From: Desulfobacteraceae bacterium
GTDB taxonomy: Bacteria > Desulfobacterota > DSM-4660 > Desulfatiglandales > Desulfatiglandaceae
Length of the DNA: 16,974 bases
Direction: 5' to 3'
NCBI GenBank assembly: GCA_030612945.1
Contig: JAUWMY010000012.1
Coordinates: 1-16,974 of the forward strand
Below are positions 1-7,125 of this stretch, in pieces. Below the pieces are notes generated by a model. That model did no database searches. It saw only the letters and a list, made by a program, of their open reading frames with translations, and had not been told where the DNA came from. Each line of letters begins with the position of its first letter. Within the stretch, counting starts at the first letter, position 1. The position numbers and the translations under genes are program-made.

Positions 1-621
1 ATTCGTAGTAGCAGTTGAGCGATTATTATTAGTTCCGCTCCATCCCTGGACACGATAGCCCGTTTCAGGAGAAGCGGTCAGGGTTACTACGGTCCCTTCA
101 TTATAGGTCCCGCTTGTAGGAGAAATAGTACCATGGCCACCTGTTACGCTCGCGCTTAACTGGTACTGCGTGGCAGGAATCTCTTCAAATTGAACCGTTA
201 CACTCCTGTTGGAGTTCATTGTTACGGTATTTGTATTAGCAGTGGAGCTATCATTATTAGTTCCGCTCCACCCCTGCACACGGTAACCAGTTTCAGGCGT
301 AGCAGTTAAGGTTACTACTGTTCCTTCATTATAGGTCCCGCTTGTGGGGGAAATAGTACCATGACCACCTGTTACGCTCGCGCTTAACTGGTACTGCGTC
401 GCCGGAATCTCTTCGAATTGAACCGTGACGCTCCTGTTGGAGTTCATTGTTACAGTGTTTGTATTAACTTTGAAGCCGTCGTTGTCAGTTCCGCTCCATT
501 CTTCGACTCGATAGCCCGTTTCCGGTATCGCGGTCAGGGTTACTACAGTCCCTTCATCATAAGTCCCGCTTGTGGGGGAAATAGTACCATGGCCGCCGGT
601 TACTGTGGCAAACAATTGGTA
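1..621 (-). repeat. 228-bp tandem coding repeats (76 residues), at least 2.7 copies
   Basis: The units run 621-394, 393-166 and 165-1 (cut by the window edge). The period was measured from the landmark ATAGGTCCCG or ATAAGTCCCG at positions 103, 331 and 559, spaced exactly 228 bp. Copies two and three are nearly identical at the nucleotide level, including silent positions. The first copy differs more (YQLFATVTGG against YQLSASVTGG; DNDGFKV against NNDSSTA). The array keeps the reading frame, so it can expand or contract by recombination without breaking the protein. Confidence 0.93.
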
Positions 622-1056
622 TCGCGTGGGTTGGGGTGAGACAACAGAAAGGTCGATTCGACTAATAGAAGCGCTCTCTCCCACTGTAAATTGACCGCCG
701 CCAGGAGACGTAACAGACAATTCTGAACCGTCTTTATAAACATGAAATATAGCTGTATCGCCCGGATTCGCTCCTTCTGGTTGATCATCTGGGTCATAAA
801 GCGGCACATTTATACTATATCCATCAGGACAATTGAGCCCATCTGTAAGTTCGGCAGCAGGCACATAAGAGGTTCCGTCCTCCCGGGTCACCTCGAATGT
901 ATAGCCTTCGTCGGTATCCTGGGTTAGCACTTCCCCATCAACCGTCACTGTGCCGACAATTCTCGCTGGCCGAGTGTTTGCACTCTCAGCCATAGTTGCC
1001 GAGAAAAATAAAAACAGAATTGAAAAGCACCATAAGTACTTTTTAGACCTCATCAT
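1..1056 (-). CDS. Secreted InlB-like repeat protein, C-terminus beyond window
   Basis: The frame is open from ATG at 1056 to the window edge (352 codons, no stop), so the 3' end is missing. The start is supported by AAAGGAGGGA about 5 nt before a double ATG, and by a signal peptide: MMRSKK, a hydrophobic run LWCFSILFLFF, then a likely cut near ATMAESA. Residues 30-140 form a beta-rich domain beginning RIVGTVTVDGEV, which I recognise only as a type common in secreted proteins. From residue 146 there are 76-residue tandem repeats with the pattern GGHGTISPTSGTY..GTVVTLTA.PETGYRV..WSGT, then VTMNSNRSVTVQFEE. This pattern matches the divergent InlB B-repeat family of extracellular proteins. It lies 94 bp after the FN3 gene in the same direction and probably shares its riboswitch-controlled transcript. 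I infer a surface or matrix structural role; no catalytic motif is visible. Confidence 0.85.
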   Translation of the reverse strand, partial: MMRSKKYLWCFSILFLFFSATMAESANTRPARIVGTVTVDGEVLTQDTDEGYTFEVTREDGTSYVPAAELTDGLNCPDGYSINVPLYDPDDQPEGANPGDTAIFHVYKDGSELSVTSPGGGQFTVGESASISRIDLSVVSPQPTRYQLFATVTGGHGTISPTSGTYDEGTVVTLTAIPETGYRVEEWSGTDNDGFKVNTNTVTMNSNRSVTVQFEEIPATQYQLSASVTGGHGTISPTSGTYNEGTVVTLTATPETGYRVQGWSGTNNDSSTANTNTVTMNSNRSVTVQFEEIPATQYQLSASVTGGHGTISPTSGTYNEGTVVTLTASPETGYRVQGWSGTNNNRSTATTN

Positions 1057-1150
1057 CTGATCCCTCCTTTGGGCATCATTTCTACCCAATCGAAACTCGG
1101 TCGCTGTAAACTAAAATGCTCTAAAGAACCTCCGAAGCTCATGTTTCTGC

Positions 1151-1972
1151 TTATGGCACATTCCATACACATGCCTCTGAGACATCAATCCAGTAACCAT
1201 AACCTGGTTGCATGGTCGTCAGATCGCTAAATCCAGGGTTGGCAGGGTCATACACCTTCCAACTACCTTCTATAAAGGCCCATACAGACACACACTGCCC
1301 TTCAATTGATGCAATAGCGTCAGGGGTGTCACAGGAATTGGCCGAATTATACCCCACCAGATTCGAACCATTCACAAGGTCAGTGGAATTCGATGGAACC
1401 AAACCGGCCACAATCATTGTTGCGGATTCATTCATCTCAACCCAGTAACCTCTTCCAGCCTCCATGGTCGTCAAATCGCTGAAACCGGGATTTACAGGAT
1501 CATAGACCTTCCAGGTATCATCTATAAAGGCCCACACGCTTGTGTATTTTCCGGAAATGGAGCTCAATACCGATGCAATATCTGTATCTTCAGGTTGTCT
1601 GTATAAGGAGATGAGGTTCGAACCCTGGGACAAGACAATTGACATGGCGTCCACCTCATTGGAATAGCCACTTTCAAGATTTTCATCATTGTAGGCAGTA
1701 ACGGCGAAAAAATGAACAACGCCATCTGGCAGATCACTCAGTGTGAATTCTGTTACGTCTCCCACATCTATTGGCGAATCGCCTTCCCAAGCATCTTCAC
1801 CGTCATAAGGTGCGCCACTACCATCGGTATCATAATAAATCATATACCCGGCCAGATTCGGCTCAGTGTTAGCATCCCAGGCAAGGGTTATATCCATGGC
1901 ATGGCATGGTGTTACAAAGCAGAAAAACAGTGCAATGACAGACCATCCGGCGCACTTCTTAAAGCTCATCAT
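1151..1972 (-). CDS. Secreted fibronectin type III protein with two WKVYDP/PGFSDL repeats
   Basis: This is a 273-residue protein starting at the double ATG 1972. The start has AAGGAGAAATCAG upstream and gives a clean signal peptide (MMSFKK, then SVIALFFCFV, cut near TPCHA-MD at residue 25). An upstream in-frame ATG at 2050 would lie inside the terminator hairpin and put 26 charged residues before the signal peptide, so I reject it. Residues 27-110 are an FN3 domain (ITLAWDANTEP...GYMIYYDTDG...FFAVTAYN....SGYSNEV). Two homologous repeats of about 75 residues follow (116-190 and 201-271), each with SNL(I/V), SVWAFI, WKVYDP.NPGFSDLTTM and GYGYW-like motifs. There is no PEP-CTERM, LPXTG or transmembrane anchor, so it is probably released to the periplasm or outside. 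It is the first gene after the c-di-GMP riboswitch. A matrix or adhesion role is inferred. Confidence 0.87.
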   Translation of the reverse strand: MMSFKKCAGWSVIALFFCFVTPCHAMDITLAWDANTEPNLAGYMIYYDTDGSGAPYDGEDAWEGDSPIDVGDVTEFTLSDLPDGVVHFFAVTAYNDENLESGYSNEVDAMSIVLSQGSNLISLYRQPEDTDIASVLSSISGKYTSVWAFIDDTWKVYDPVNPGFSDLTTMEAGRGYWVEMNESATMIVAGLVPSNSTDLVNGSNLVGYNSANSCDTPDAIASIEGQCVSVWAFIEGSWKVYDPANPGFSDLTTMQPGYGYWIDVSEACVWNVP

Positions 1973-2023
1973 CTGATTTCTCCTTTTCTTTTGCGATCCC
2001 ATTTTTTGAAACCTATTCCCCAT

Positions 2024-2066
2024 AAAAAAAACGCCTCTGGGCATACACACTCAAAGGCGTTTTTTT
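2024..2066 (-). terminator. Intrinsic terminator in the riboswitch leader
   Basis: On the minus strand, ACGCCTTTG pairs with CAGAGGCGT (one mismatch) around a 12-nt loop and is followed by eight T. It lies between the aptamer and the FN3 gene, about 50 nt before the start codon, so it can act as the expression platform. Its 5' arm CGCCTTT is also exactly complementary to AAAGGCG in the P2 stem of the aptamer, which offers a possible anti-terminator. Flanking A and T runs make it potentially bidirectional. Confidence 0.85.
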
Positions 2067-2071
2067 AATAA

Positions 2072-2160
2072 CCTTCGGTAGCCCGGCGATCATATCCTTT
2101 CGGCTTTAGACCCGTAGCTTTGCGTCACCGCCTTTTGACGGTTTTGCCCTTTCGTTCGAT
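2072..2160 (-). promoter_or_regulatory. Cyclic di-GMP-I riboswitch aptamer (GEMM-I)
   Basis: Read on the minus strand, the order of conserved parts matches the GEMM-I aptamer. AGGGCAAA is followed by a P2 hairpin (ACCGTC-AAAA-GGCGGT), the joining element GACGCAAAGC, and a P3 arm. P3 has GGTC paired to GATC, a TAAAG/TATG pair like the tetraloop receptor, and a CC-GAAA-GG tip. The closing element GGGCTACCG comes last. The base aligned with Vc2 G20 is G, which favours c-di-GMP over cyclic AMP-GMP sensing, where A is expected; the alignment was made by eye. The P1 stem is weak in my reading. A terminator follows at once, so control is probably transcriptional. The regulated genes encode secreted FN3 and InlB-like repeat proteins, consistent with c-di-GMP control of matrix production. 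Confidence 0.9.
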
Positions 2161-2175
2161 ATGTGTCTAATTAAT

Positions 2176-2204
2176 ATAGTAGGCTAATCTAATCCCCCTG
2201 ACAG
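2176..2204 (-). promoter_or_regulatory. Possible sigma-70 promoter just before the riboswitch
   Basis: On the minus strand CTGTCA (-35-like) is followed by a 17-nt spacer and TACTAT (-10-like, 4 of 6). The predicted start, near 2169, falls a few bases before the first conserved aptamer element, which is where a dedicated promoter would sit. Both hexamers are imperfect, so this is a candidate only. Confidence 0.4.
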
Positions 2205-2699
2205 GTTCTTGGGCCTGATCCCCAATTTAGTCAAACAAGCATGGCTGTGAGATATTGTCTTTCGCTTCTTTTTTCACGCATTAACGCCTTATCAATAAGT
2301 TTGTGTTAAAAATGCACAGAAAATTTTGTTTCAATTGTCAATGCTCCCTCTAAACTTGGTATGCTGAGCGGAGCGACTCCTTAACTTTAGACACTTTTAA
2401 CTTTAGTTCACTTCAGGCACTTTCCCGGATAACACTCTCGGCAGTATGGAAAAAGCCTGTACTGTGTTTTAAACAGCATAAACCGTGCCAAATCGCTGCA
2501 ATGGCTGGACAGCCTAATTTAGTCTATAATTACAAATGGTTAAAGAATGCTACTCCGGGAAAGAAAACATAGGTATAAGAAAAGCTATATGAGGTTAGAA
2601 TACTGCGTCATTACGGCATACCATTTTGTACAGTTCCTTAAGTTTCTATACGCTATTTCAATAGGTTAGCGTTTGTGCGCAAAAATGACGTACCATGCG
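2205..2699. other. Non-coding regulatory interval between activator gene and riboswitch
   Basis: I see no credible gene in this interval of about 495 bp. It holds the sigma-54 promoter and the palindromic sites listed separately. It also has a 10-bp direct repeat TTAACTTTAG at 2381-2390 and 2397-2406 with no assigned role. If the sigma-54 promoter is used, about 300 nt of untranslated leader precede the aptamer. No intrinsic terminator is obvious after the activator gene, so read-through from the upstream operon is possible. Confidence 0.55.
2475..2491 (-). promoter_or_regulatory. Sigma-54 (-24/-12) promoter
   Basis: The minus strand reads TTGGCACGGTTTATGCT. It matches the sigma-54 consensus TGGCACG-N4-TTGC(A/T) at all but one position (A for the first T of TTGC) and has the diagnostic GG-N10-GC spacing. 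The predicted start is near 2464. It points at the riboswitch and secreted-protein genes. A sigma-54 activator gene ends about 210 bp upstream, and palindromic sites lie 115-220 bp upstream, a normal range for enhancer-bound activators. Confidence 0.75.
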
Positions 2700-2712
2700 T
2701 CACATTGACGCA
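2604..2712. promoter_or_regulatory. Candidate enhancer sites for the sigma-54 activator (TGCGTCA/TGACGCA)
   Basis: A perfect 7-bp inverted repeat TGCGTCA-CAT-TGACGCA lies at 2696-2712, overlapping the stop codon of the activator gene. A further TGACG half-site at 2686-2690 pairs with it as TGACG-N7-CGTCA. A separate TGCGTCA at 2604-2610 continues into TTACGGCA, an imperfect copy of the dyad. Clustered dyads upstream of a sigma-54 promoter are the usual layout for NtrC-family binding sites. Binding by the adjacent activator is inferred. Confidence 0.55.
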
Positions 2713-4094
2713 GTTGGTAATGCTCCGAATATTTTTATTTTTCTCTGGAGCGTTCTCAAGCCAATACCCAGGATTTTTGCAGCCCGGGTTCGATTTCCAT
2801 TCATTGCCTCAAGCACCTTCTGAATATGCAACTTTTCCAACTCTGACAGGGTAATGAGTTCCTGATTACATCCCCGGCCTGGTTCTGAATTAGCCAACAG
2901 GGCACTAACTGAAGATAAAGTCAGGACCTTCCCCTTTTCCAGGAGTATTGCGGCTGCCATGATATTTTCCAGTTCGCGAACATTACCCGGAAAGGGATAT
3001 TCTAATAAACGGCCGGCCAAATCCTGAGACAATGAATCAATTTCCTTCTCATTTCTCAATGCGTGTATCTTTAAAAAATGGCGGGCCAGCGGCAAGATAT
3101 CTTTTTTTCGTTCCCTGACCGGTGGCACTTTTATGTGGCACATATTTAGCCGATAAAACAAGTCAGCCCTAAAACGCCCGTCTTCAATTTCCCCGTTAAT
3201 GTCACGGTTTGTGGCTGCCACAATTCGAACGTCAACATTCTCAAGCCTTGTGCTCCCCAGACGATAGAGCTCACTCTCCTGCAGGACTCTCAAGAGTTTA
3301 CCTTGCAGCGATGGTTCAAGTTCAGTTATCTCATCCAGAAAAAGCGTGCCACCCCGCGCAGCCTCAAAGAAGCCTTTTTTCTCGCTTACAGCACCTGTAT
3401 AGGCCCCTTTGGTATGGCCAAAAAATTCATCTTCAAAAAGCGTTCTGCTAAAAGCGCCCATATTCACCGCAAAAAAAGGACCATTTGAACGATTACTCAA
3501 ATCATGTATTATACGGGCCAGCATCTCCTTGCCGGTCCCGGATTCCCCTGAGATGACAACACTGTAATCGGTGGGAGCAACAGACTCAGCCTGATGAAAC
3601 ACTAATGCCATTGACTCATCTTCCGCTATCATATCAGTAAAAGCCTGGGGATTTTTCAGGTCTGAAAATGATTGCTTTTTTTCAAAAAGGGCCAGGCCTT
3701 GTCGCAAGTTATATCTCTCAAGGGCACGATTGATGACTATAATAAGCTTTTCACTGTTGAGTGGTTTGACGAGATAATCATATGCGCCGTATTGCATGGC
3801 CTGAACTGCGGAGGAGACATCGTCAGTGGCTGTCACAATCACACATTCTATTTCCGGAAACTCCTTCTTTATTTGTTGAAGAATCTCCATACCATTTATG
3901 TGAGGCATGACAAGGTCCAAAAACACTAACATAAAACGGTGCTCCCTGACCAGGTCCATGACACGCCTGCCATCAGAAACAAGGACTGGCTCAGGAATGC
4001 CCGAACTGACAAGTGTGGCCTTGATACTCGAAAGGAGACCTACGTCGTCATCAACAACAAGGATCGGGGTATGATTGTCGGGAATAGATTCCAT
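2700..4094 (-). CDS. Sigma-54-dependent response regulator (NtrC family)
   Basis: This 464-residue protein has the full three-domain layout of an NtrC-type activator. The receiver domain covers about residues 10-125, with acidic pocket VVDDD, phospho-acceptor Asp60 in FLDLVMP and Lys110 in LVKPL. The AAA+ domain has Walker A GESGTGKE at 183-190, the sigma-54 contact loop GAYTGA at 230-235, Walker B GTLFLDEI at 249-256, and RLN/PPVRER plus PFPGNVRELEN further on. A Fis-type helix-turn-helix lies at about 415-455 (NRTRAAKILGIGLRTLQRKI). GAYTGA is an accepted variant of GAFTGA. The start has GGAAGG about 10 nt upstream. It follows the kinase gene by 23 bp, so the two probably form a two-component pair. 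The nearest visible target is the sigma-54 promoter at 2475-2491. Confidence 0.95.
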   Translation of the reverse strand: MESIPDNHTPILVVDDDVGLLSSIKATLVSSGIPEPVLVSDGRRVMDLVREHRFMLVFLDLVMPHINGMEILQQIKKEFPEIECVIVTATDDVSSAVQAMQYGAYDYLVKPLNSEKLIIVINRALERYNLRQGLALFEKKQSFSDLKNPQAFTDMIAEDESMALVFHQAESVAPTDYSVVISGESGTGKEMLARIIHDLSNRSNGPFFAVNMGAFSRTLFEDEFFGHTKGAYTGAVSEKKGFFEAARGGTLFLDEITELEPSLQGKLLRVLQESELYRLGSTRLENVDVRIVAATNRDINGEIEDGRFRADLFYRLNMCHIKVPPVRERKKDILPLARHFLKIHALRNEKEIDSLSQDLAGRLLEYPFPGNVRELENIMAAAILLEKGKVLTLSSVSALLANSEPGRGCNQELITLSELEKLHIQKVLEAMNGNRTRAAKILGIGLRTLQRKIKIFGALPTASM

Positions 4095-4117
4095 AGTTAA
4101 TTAGCCTTCCAAGAGTC

Positions 4118-5782
4118 TTAATCCTCGCTGAAAATATTGCTGACTGCCTTAAGAAAATCCGGTAAATTAAAAGGCTTGTAATGTACCCTGTCAAAACCCA
4201 ATGCTGCAACTTCTTTCAATTTCTGGTGATCTGGAAATCCTGTGGTAATAATCACTTTCATATGGGAGAACTCAGGTTCCGACTTTATTGTGCGACAGAC
4301 CTCGAGGCCATCCATCTCGGGCATAAACATATCTAAAATGAGAAGGTCCGGGCGATATGTCCCGAGCTTGATGCAAGCCTCTATTCCATTGGACGCCTCA
4401 TCCACCAGGTAAGGCCCTGCCTCGGTAAGTGATTGTATCAGCATATCCCGAATCGATATATCATCGTCCACAACAAGAATCCTGCCTGTTGCTTCTTTGA
4501 CAACGGTAGGCAAAAAAACGGTAAAGGTTGTCCCCTTTTCCTTGTTGCTCTGGAAAACAATCTCTCCGTCATGAGCATTGACCAAACTGTATGTTACAGA
4601 AAGGCCAAGTCCCGTGCCTCCTTCAGCCTGTTTGTCAGTAACAAACGGATCAAAAAGCTTATCAGAAATGTCCGGGGCAACACCGCAGCCATTGTCCGTT
4701 ATTGAAACAAATATTCGTCTATCCTTATTCTGAAATCCGGTCGCAATCCTAACCACTCCCTGGTCGTGATCTATCGCCTGGACAGCGTTTATGACTAAAT
4801 TCAAAATTATCTGTTCAATATTCTGGAGATTCCCTTTCAGCAAAGGAAGATCGCTGGCAAGATCAATTTCAAGTTCAACTCCTGACTTCCGAAGGCTGGT
4901 TTGAGCCAGTCGCAAAGCATTTTCCACTGCCGTATTAATCCGCATGGAACTCTTATCGACGACATTTGATTGCCTGGCAAAGTTCTTAAGATCACTTACA
5001 ATCTTGGCCACCCGATTTGCAGCCATGTCCATATCGGAAAGCAGCCGGTCTGAATTTTCTTCTAAAAAATCATAGGTCAAACCACCGTACTTCCTACCGG
5101 GTTCTTTGCCTCCATATTGGTTCAGAACAGGTAAGCAATCATGCCAGACCTTCTGAAAAAGAGAAATATTATACATAATCAGGTTGATGGGGTTGTTGAT
5201 CTCATGGGCCATACCAGCTACTAAGGTCCCAAGAGTGTCCATCTTCTGTGCCTGATAGAGCTTCTCCTGGCTGTTTTTGAGCGCTTCCTCCGCCTGCACG
5301 CGTTCAGTGATATCTTCACCAATCCCCAGGATTCCCACAATTTCACCATTCTCATCGAACCTGGGGCTTAATGTCAGGTGTATGCAAAGTTCGCGCCCAT
5401 TTTTTGTTATTTCTTTAATTTCGCAACTTTTTCCCTCCCTATCCTTCAACAATGATGCGCTGAGTTCCTTTGTCACCCTTTTTGTTTCATCATCAGAATA
5501 TAGAGTATCTATTTTTTGCCGGCCGACCATTTCATCAGCCTTGTATCCAAATATGTTTTCTGCACCCTTATTCCAGAACAGCACAGTGCCTTCAAGATCA
5601 GTTGAGAGAATGGAAATGGAAGATGAGCTGTCCAATATATTCTTGAGAAAAGTATTTGTCTTCCTCAAGGCCTCCTCAGTCCGATTCCTTTCTACTTCCA
5701 ATACCTCTAACTCGGTTACCCGTTGGCGCAAGGCTTCCAGTTCATCGGTGAGTTGTTTTTCTGTCTTTTTTTCATGTTTCAT
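4118..5782 (-). CDS. Soluble PAS-domain hybrid histidine kinase
   Basis: This 554-residue protein has an N-terminal coiled coil (about 1-45), then a PAS/PAC domain (about 45-165: ISILSTDLEGTVLFWNKGAENIFGY, ending GIGEDITER). The HisKA H-box MAHEINNP places the phosphorylated His at 193. The HATPase domain has an N-box (ILNLVINAVQA), DNGCG at 363-367 and GGTGLGL at 388-394. The C-terminal receiver domain (about 433-552) has Asp484 in LILDMFMP and Lys536 in HYKPF. No signal peptide or membrane segment is visible, so it is cytoplasmic and may sense a small molecule or redox state through PAS. It lies between ugd and the activator gene, separated by 26 and 23 bp. The attached receiver may relay or modulate phosphate flow to the activator. 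The ligand is unknown. Confidence 0.93.
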   Translation of the reverse strand: MKHEKKTEKQLTDELEALRQRVTELEVLEVERNRTEEALRKTNTFLKNILDSSSSISILSTDLEGTVLFWNKGAENIFGYKADEMVGRQKIDTLYSDDETKRVTKELSASLLKDREGKSCEIKEITKNGRELCIHLTLSPRFDENGEIVGILGIGEDITERVQAEEALKNSQEKLYQAQKMDTLGTLVAGMAHEINNPINLIMYNISLFQKVWHDCLPVLNQYGGKEPGRKYGGLTYDFLEENSDRLLSDMDMAANRVAKIVSDLKNFARQSNVVDKSSMRINTAVENALRLAQTSLRKSGVELEIDLASDLPLLKGNLQNIEQIILNLVINAVQAIDHDQGVVRIATGFQNKDRRIFVSITDNGCGVAPDISDKLFDPFVTDKQAEGGTGLGLSVTYSLVNAHDGEIVFQSNKEKGTTFTVFLPTVVKEATGRILVVDDDISIRDMLIQSLTEAGPYLVDEASNGIEACIKLGTYRPDLLILDMFMPEMDGLEVCRTIKSEPEFSHMKVIITTGFPDHQKLKEVAALGFDRVHYKPFNLPDFLKAVSNIFSED

Positions 5783-5808
5783 TATTGTTCGCCTTCAGCC
5801 TCAAGCCT

Positions 5809-7125
5809 TTACGATCCGTTCGCTCTCCCCACACATGTATAAGAAAAACCAAGCTCAGACATGGTTTTCGGATCATAGACGTTCCGCAAGTCAATGAAAA
5901 TGGGATCTTTCATCAAATCTTTGATTCTCTTCAAATCGAGAGCTCGATACTGGTTCCACTCAGTCATAAGAACAACCCCGCTTGCATCTATACAAGTTTC
6001 GTACGGATCATCAAAGTATTGTAACTCAGGCATTAATTTTTCGGCAACAGGTATCCCCTGGGGGTCATGGGCCCTAACAATCGCTCCTTTCTCAACGAGG
6101 GCTGGCAATACCGTCAATGAAGGCGACTCCCTCATATCATCAGTTTCAGGTTTAAACGTAAGCCCCAGCACGGCAATTGTCTTACCTGCTTCGCTTCCGC
6201 CCAGCGCATTACGTATCTTCCAGATCATCCTGGCCTTTTGGGCCGCGTTCACCTCTACTACTGTTTCCACAATTCGAGAGGGAGAGCCATGCTCCTGTGC
6301 AACCCGGATCAATGCAAGGGTATCCTTAGGAAAGCACGAACCACCATATCCCGGCCCGGGATGCAGGAATTTCTTCCCGATTCGACCGTCTAACCCGATA
6401 CCTTTGGCCAGCCCCACCACATCTCCTCCCACTGCCTCACAAAGGTTTGCCATCTCATTAATGAAACTTATCTTGGTGGCCAGAAAGGCGTTAGCCGCAT
6501 ATTTGATTAGCTCTGCCGTTTCGAGTCCTGTAATCACCATGGGTGTTTCAATGAGATAAAGCGGCTGATAAACCCTTTTGAGCACATCCACAGCACGGTC
6601 ACTGTCCACGCCAATCACCACGCGGTCAGGACGCATGAAATCACCAAGAGCAGCCCCTTCACGGAGAAACTCAGGATTGGAGGCCACGTCAAAATCCGCA
6701 TCCGGATTCGCCTCTTTTATCAGCCGCTTCACCTGACGAGCTGTCCCGACCGGGACCGTACTCTTATCTACCACTACAGTATAGGCCTTCAGAAAGGGAG
6801 CCAGTTCCCTGGCCGCCTCATAAACATAAGTGAGATCCGCGTAACCGTCTCCTCTTCTTGACGATGGTGTTCCTACAGCGATAAAAACGGCGTCGGCCTT
6901 CCTAACCGCCTCTTCAAGATGCGTAGTGAAAAAAAGTCTGCTTTGTGAGACATTTCTCTCGACCATATCGTTCAATCCGGGTTCGTATATTGGAACAATC
7001 CCCTGTTTCAAAGAGGCGATCTTGTCCTGGTCCTTATCTACACAAATAACATGATGGCCGAACTCCGCCAAACAGGCCCCGGACACCAGGCCCACATATC
7101 CGGTTCCAATAAGTACAATTCTCAT
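5809..7125 (-). CDS. ugd: UDP-glucose 6-dehydrogenase
   Basis: This 438-residue enzyme oxidises UDP-glucose twice with NAD+ to UDP-glucuronate. It has the N-terminal NAD-binding motif GTGYVG at 7-12, AVGTP at 83-87, STVPVGTA at 122-129, SNPEFLREG at 149-157, the central LIKYAANAF, and the catalytic loop GYGGSCFPKD at 259-268 with nucleophile Cys264. The C-terminal domain has VLGLTFKPETDDMRESPS. The length is normal for the family. Its ATG overlaps the stop of manC (ATGA type), with GGAG upstream, so the two are translationally coupled. With manC it points to acidic, mannose-containing polysaccharide synthesis. A related dehydrogenase (GDP-mannose or UDP-ManNAc type) is less likely because the motifs fit the Ugd class best. 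Confidence 0.94.
   Translation of the reverse strand: MRIVLIGTGYVGLVSGACLAEFGHHVICVDKDQDKIASLKQGIVPIYEPGLNDMVERNVSQSRLFFTTHLEEAVRKADAVFIAVGTPSSRRGDGYADLTYVYEAARELAPFLKAYTVVVDKSTVPVGTARQVKRLIKEANPDADFDVASNPEFLREGAALGDFMRPDRVVIGVDSDRAVDVLKRVYQPLYLIETPMVITGLETAELIKYAANAFLATKISFINEMANLCEAVGGDVVGLAKGIGLDGRIGKKFLHPGPGYGGSCFPKDTLALIRVAQEHGSPSRIVETVVEVNAAQKARMIWKIRNALGGSEAGKTIAVLGLTFKPETDDMRESPSLTVLPALVEKGAIVRAHDPQGIPVAEKLMPELQYFDDPYETCIDASGVVLMTEWNQYRALDLKRIKDLMKDPIFIDLRNVYDPKTMSELGFSYTCVGRANGS

Noticed and set aside
1..621. CRISPR-like array
   Set aside because: The repeats are contiguous 228-bp coding units with no spacers, inside a secreted-protein frame.
1151..1972. PEP-CTERM/exosortase substrate
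   Set aside because: The protein ends in ACVWNVP with no PEP motif, membrane helix or basic tail.
2108..2140. TGCGTCA-N9-TGACG as another activator binding site
   Set aside because: The TGCGTC part is the conserved GACGCAAAGC element of the riboswitch aptamer, which explains it fully.
2072..2160. Cyclic AMP-GMP (GEMM-Ib) specificity for the riboswitch
   Set aside because: The base aligned with Vc2 position 20 is G (AGGGCAAA), where that variant class is expected to have A.
5277..6559. Long plus-strand open frames opposite the kinase and ugd genes (206 and 221 codons)
   Set aside because: They are antisense to well-supported genes, have Ser/Pro-rich translations, no ribosome binding sites and no recognisable domain.
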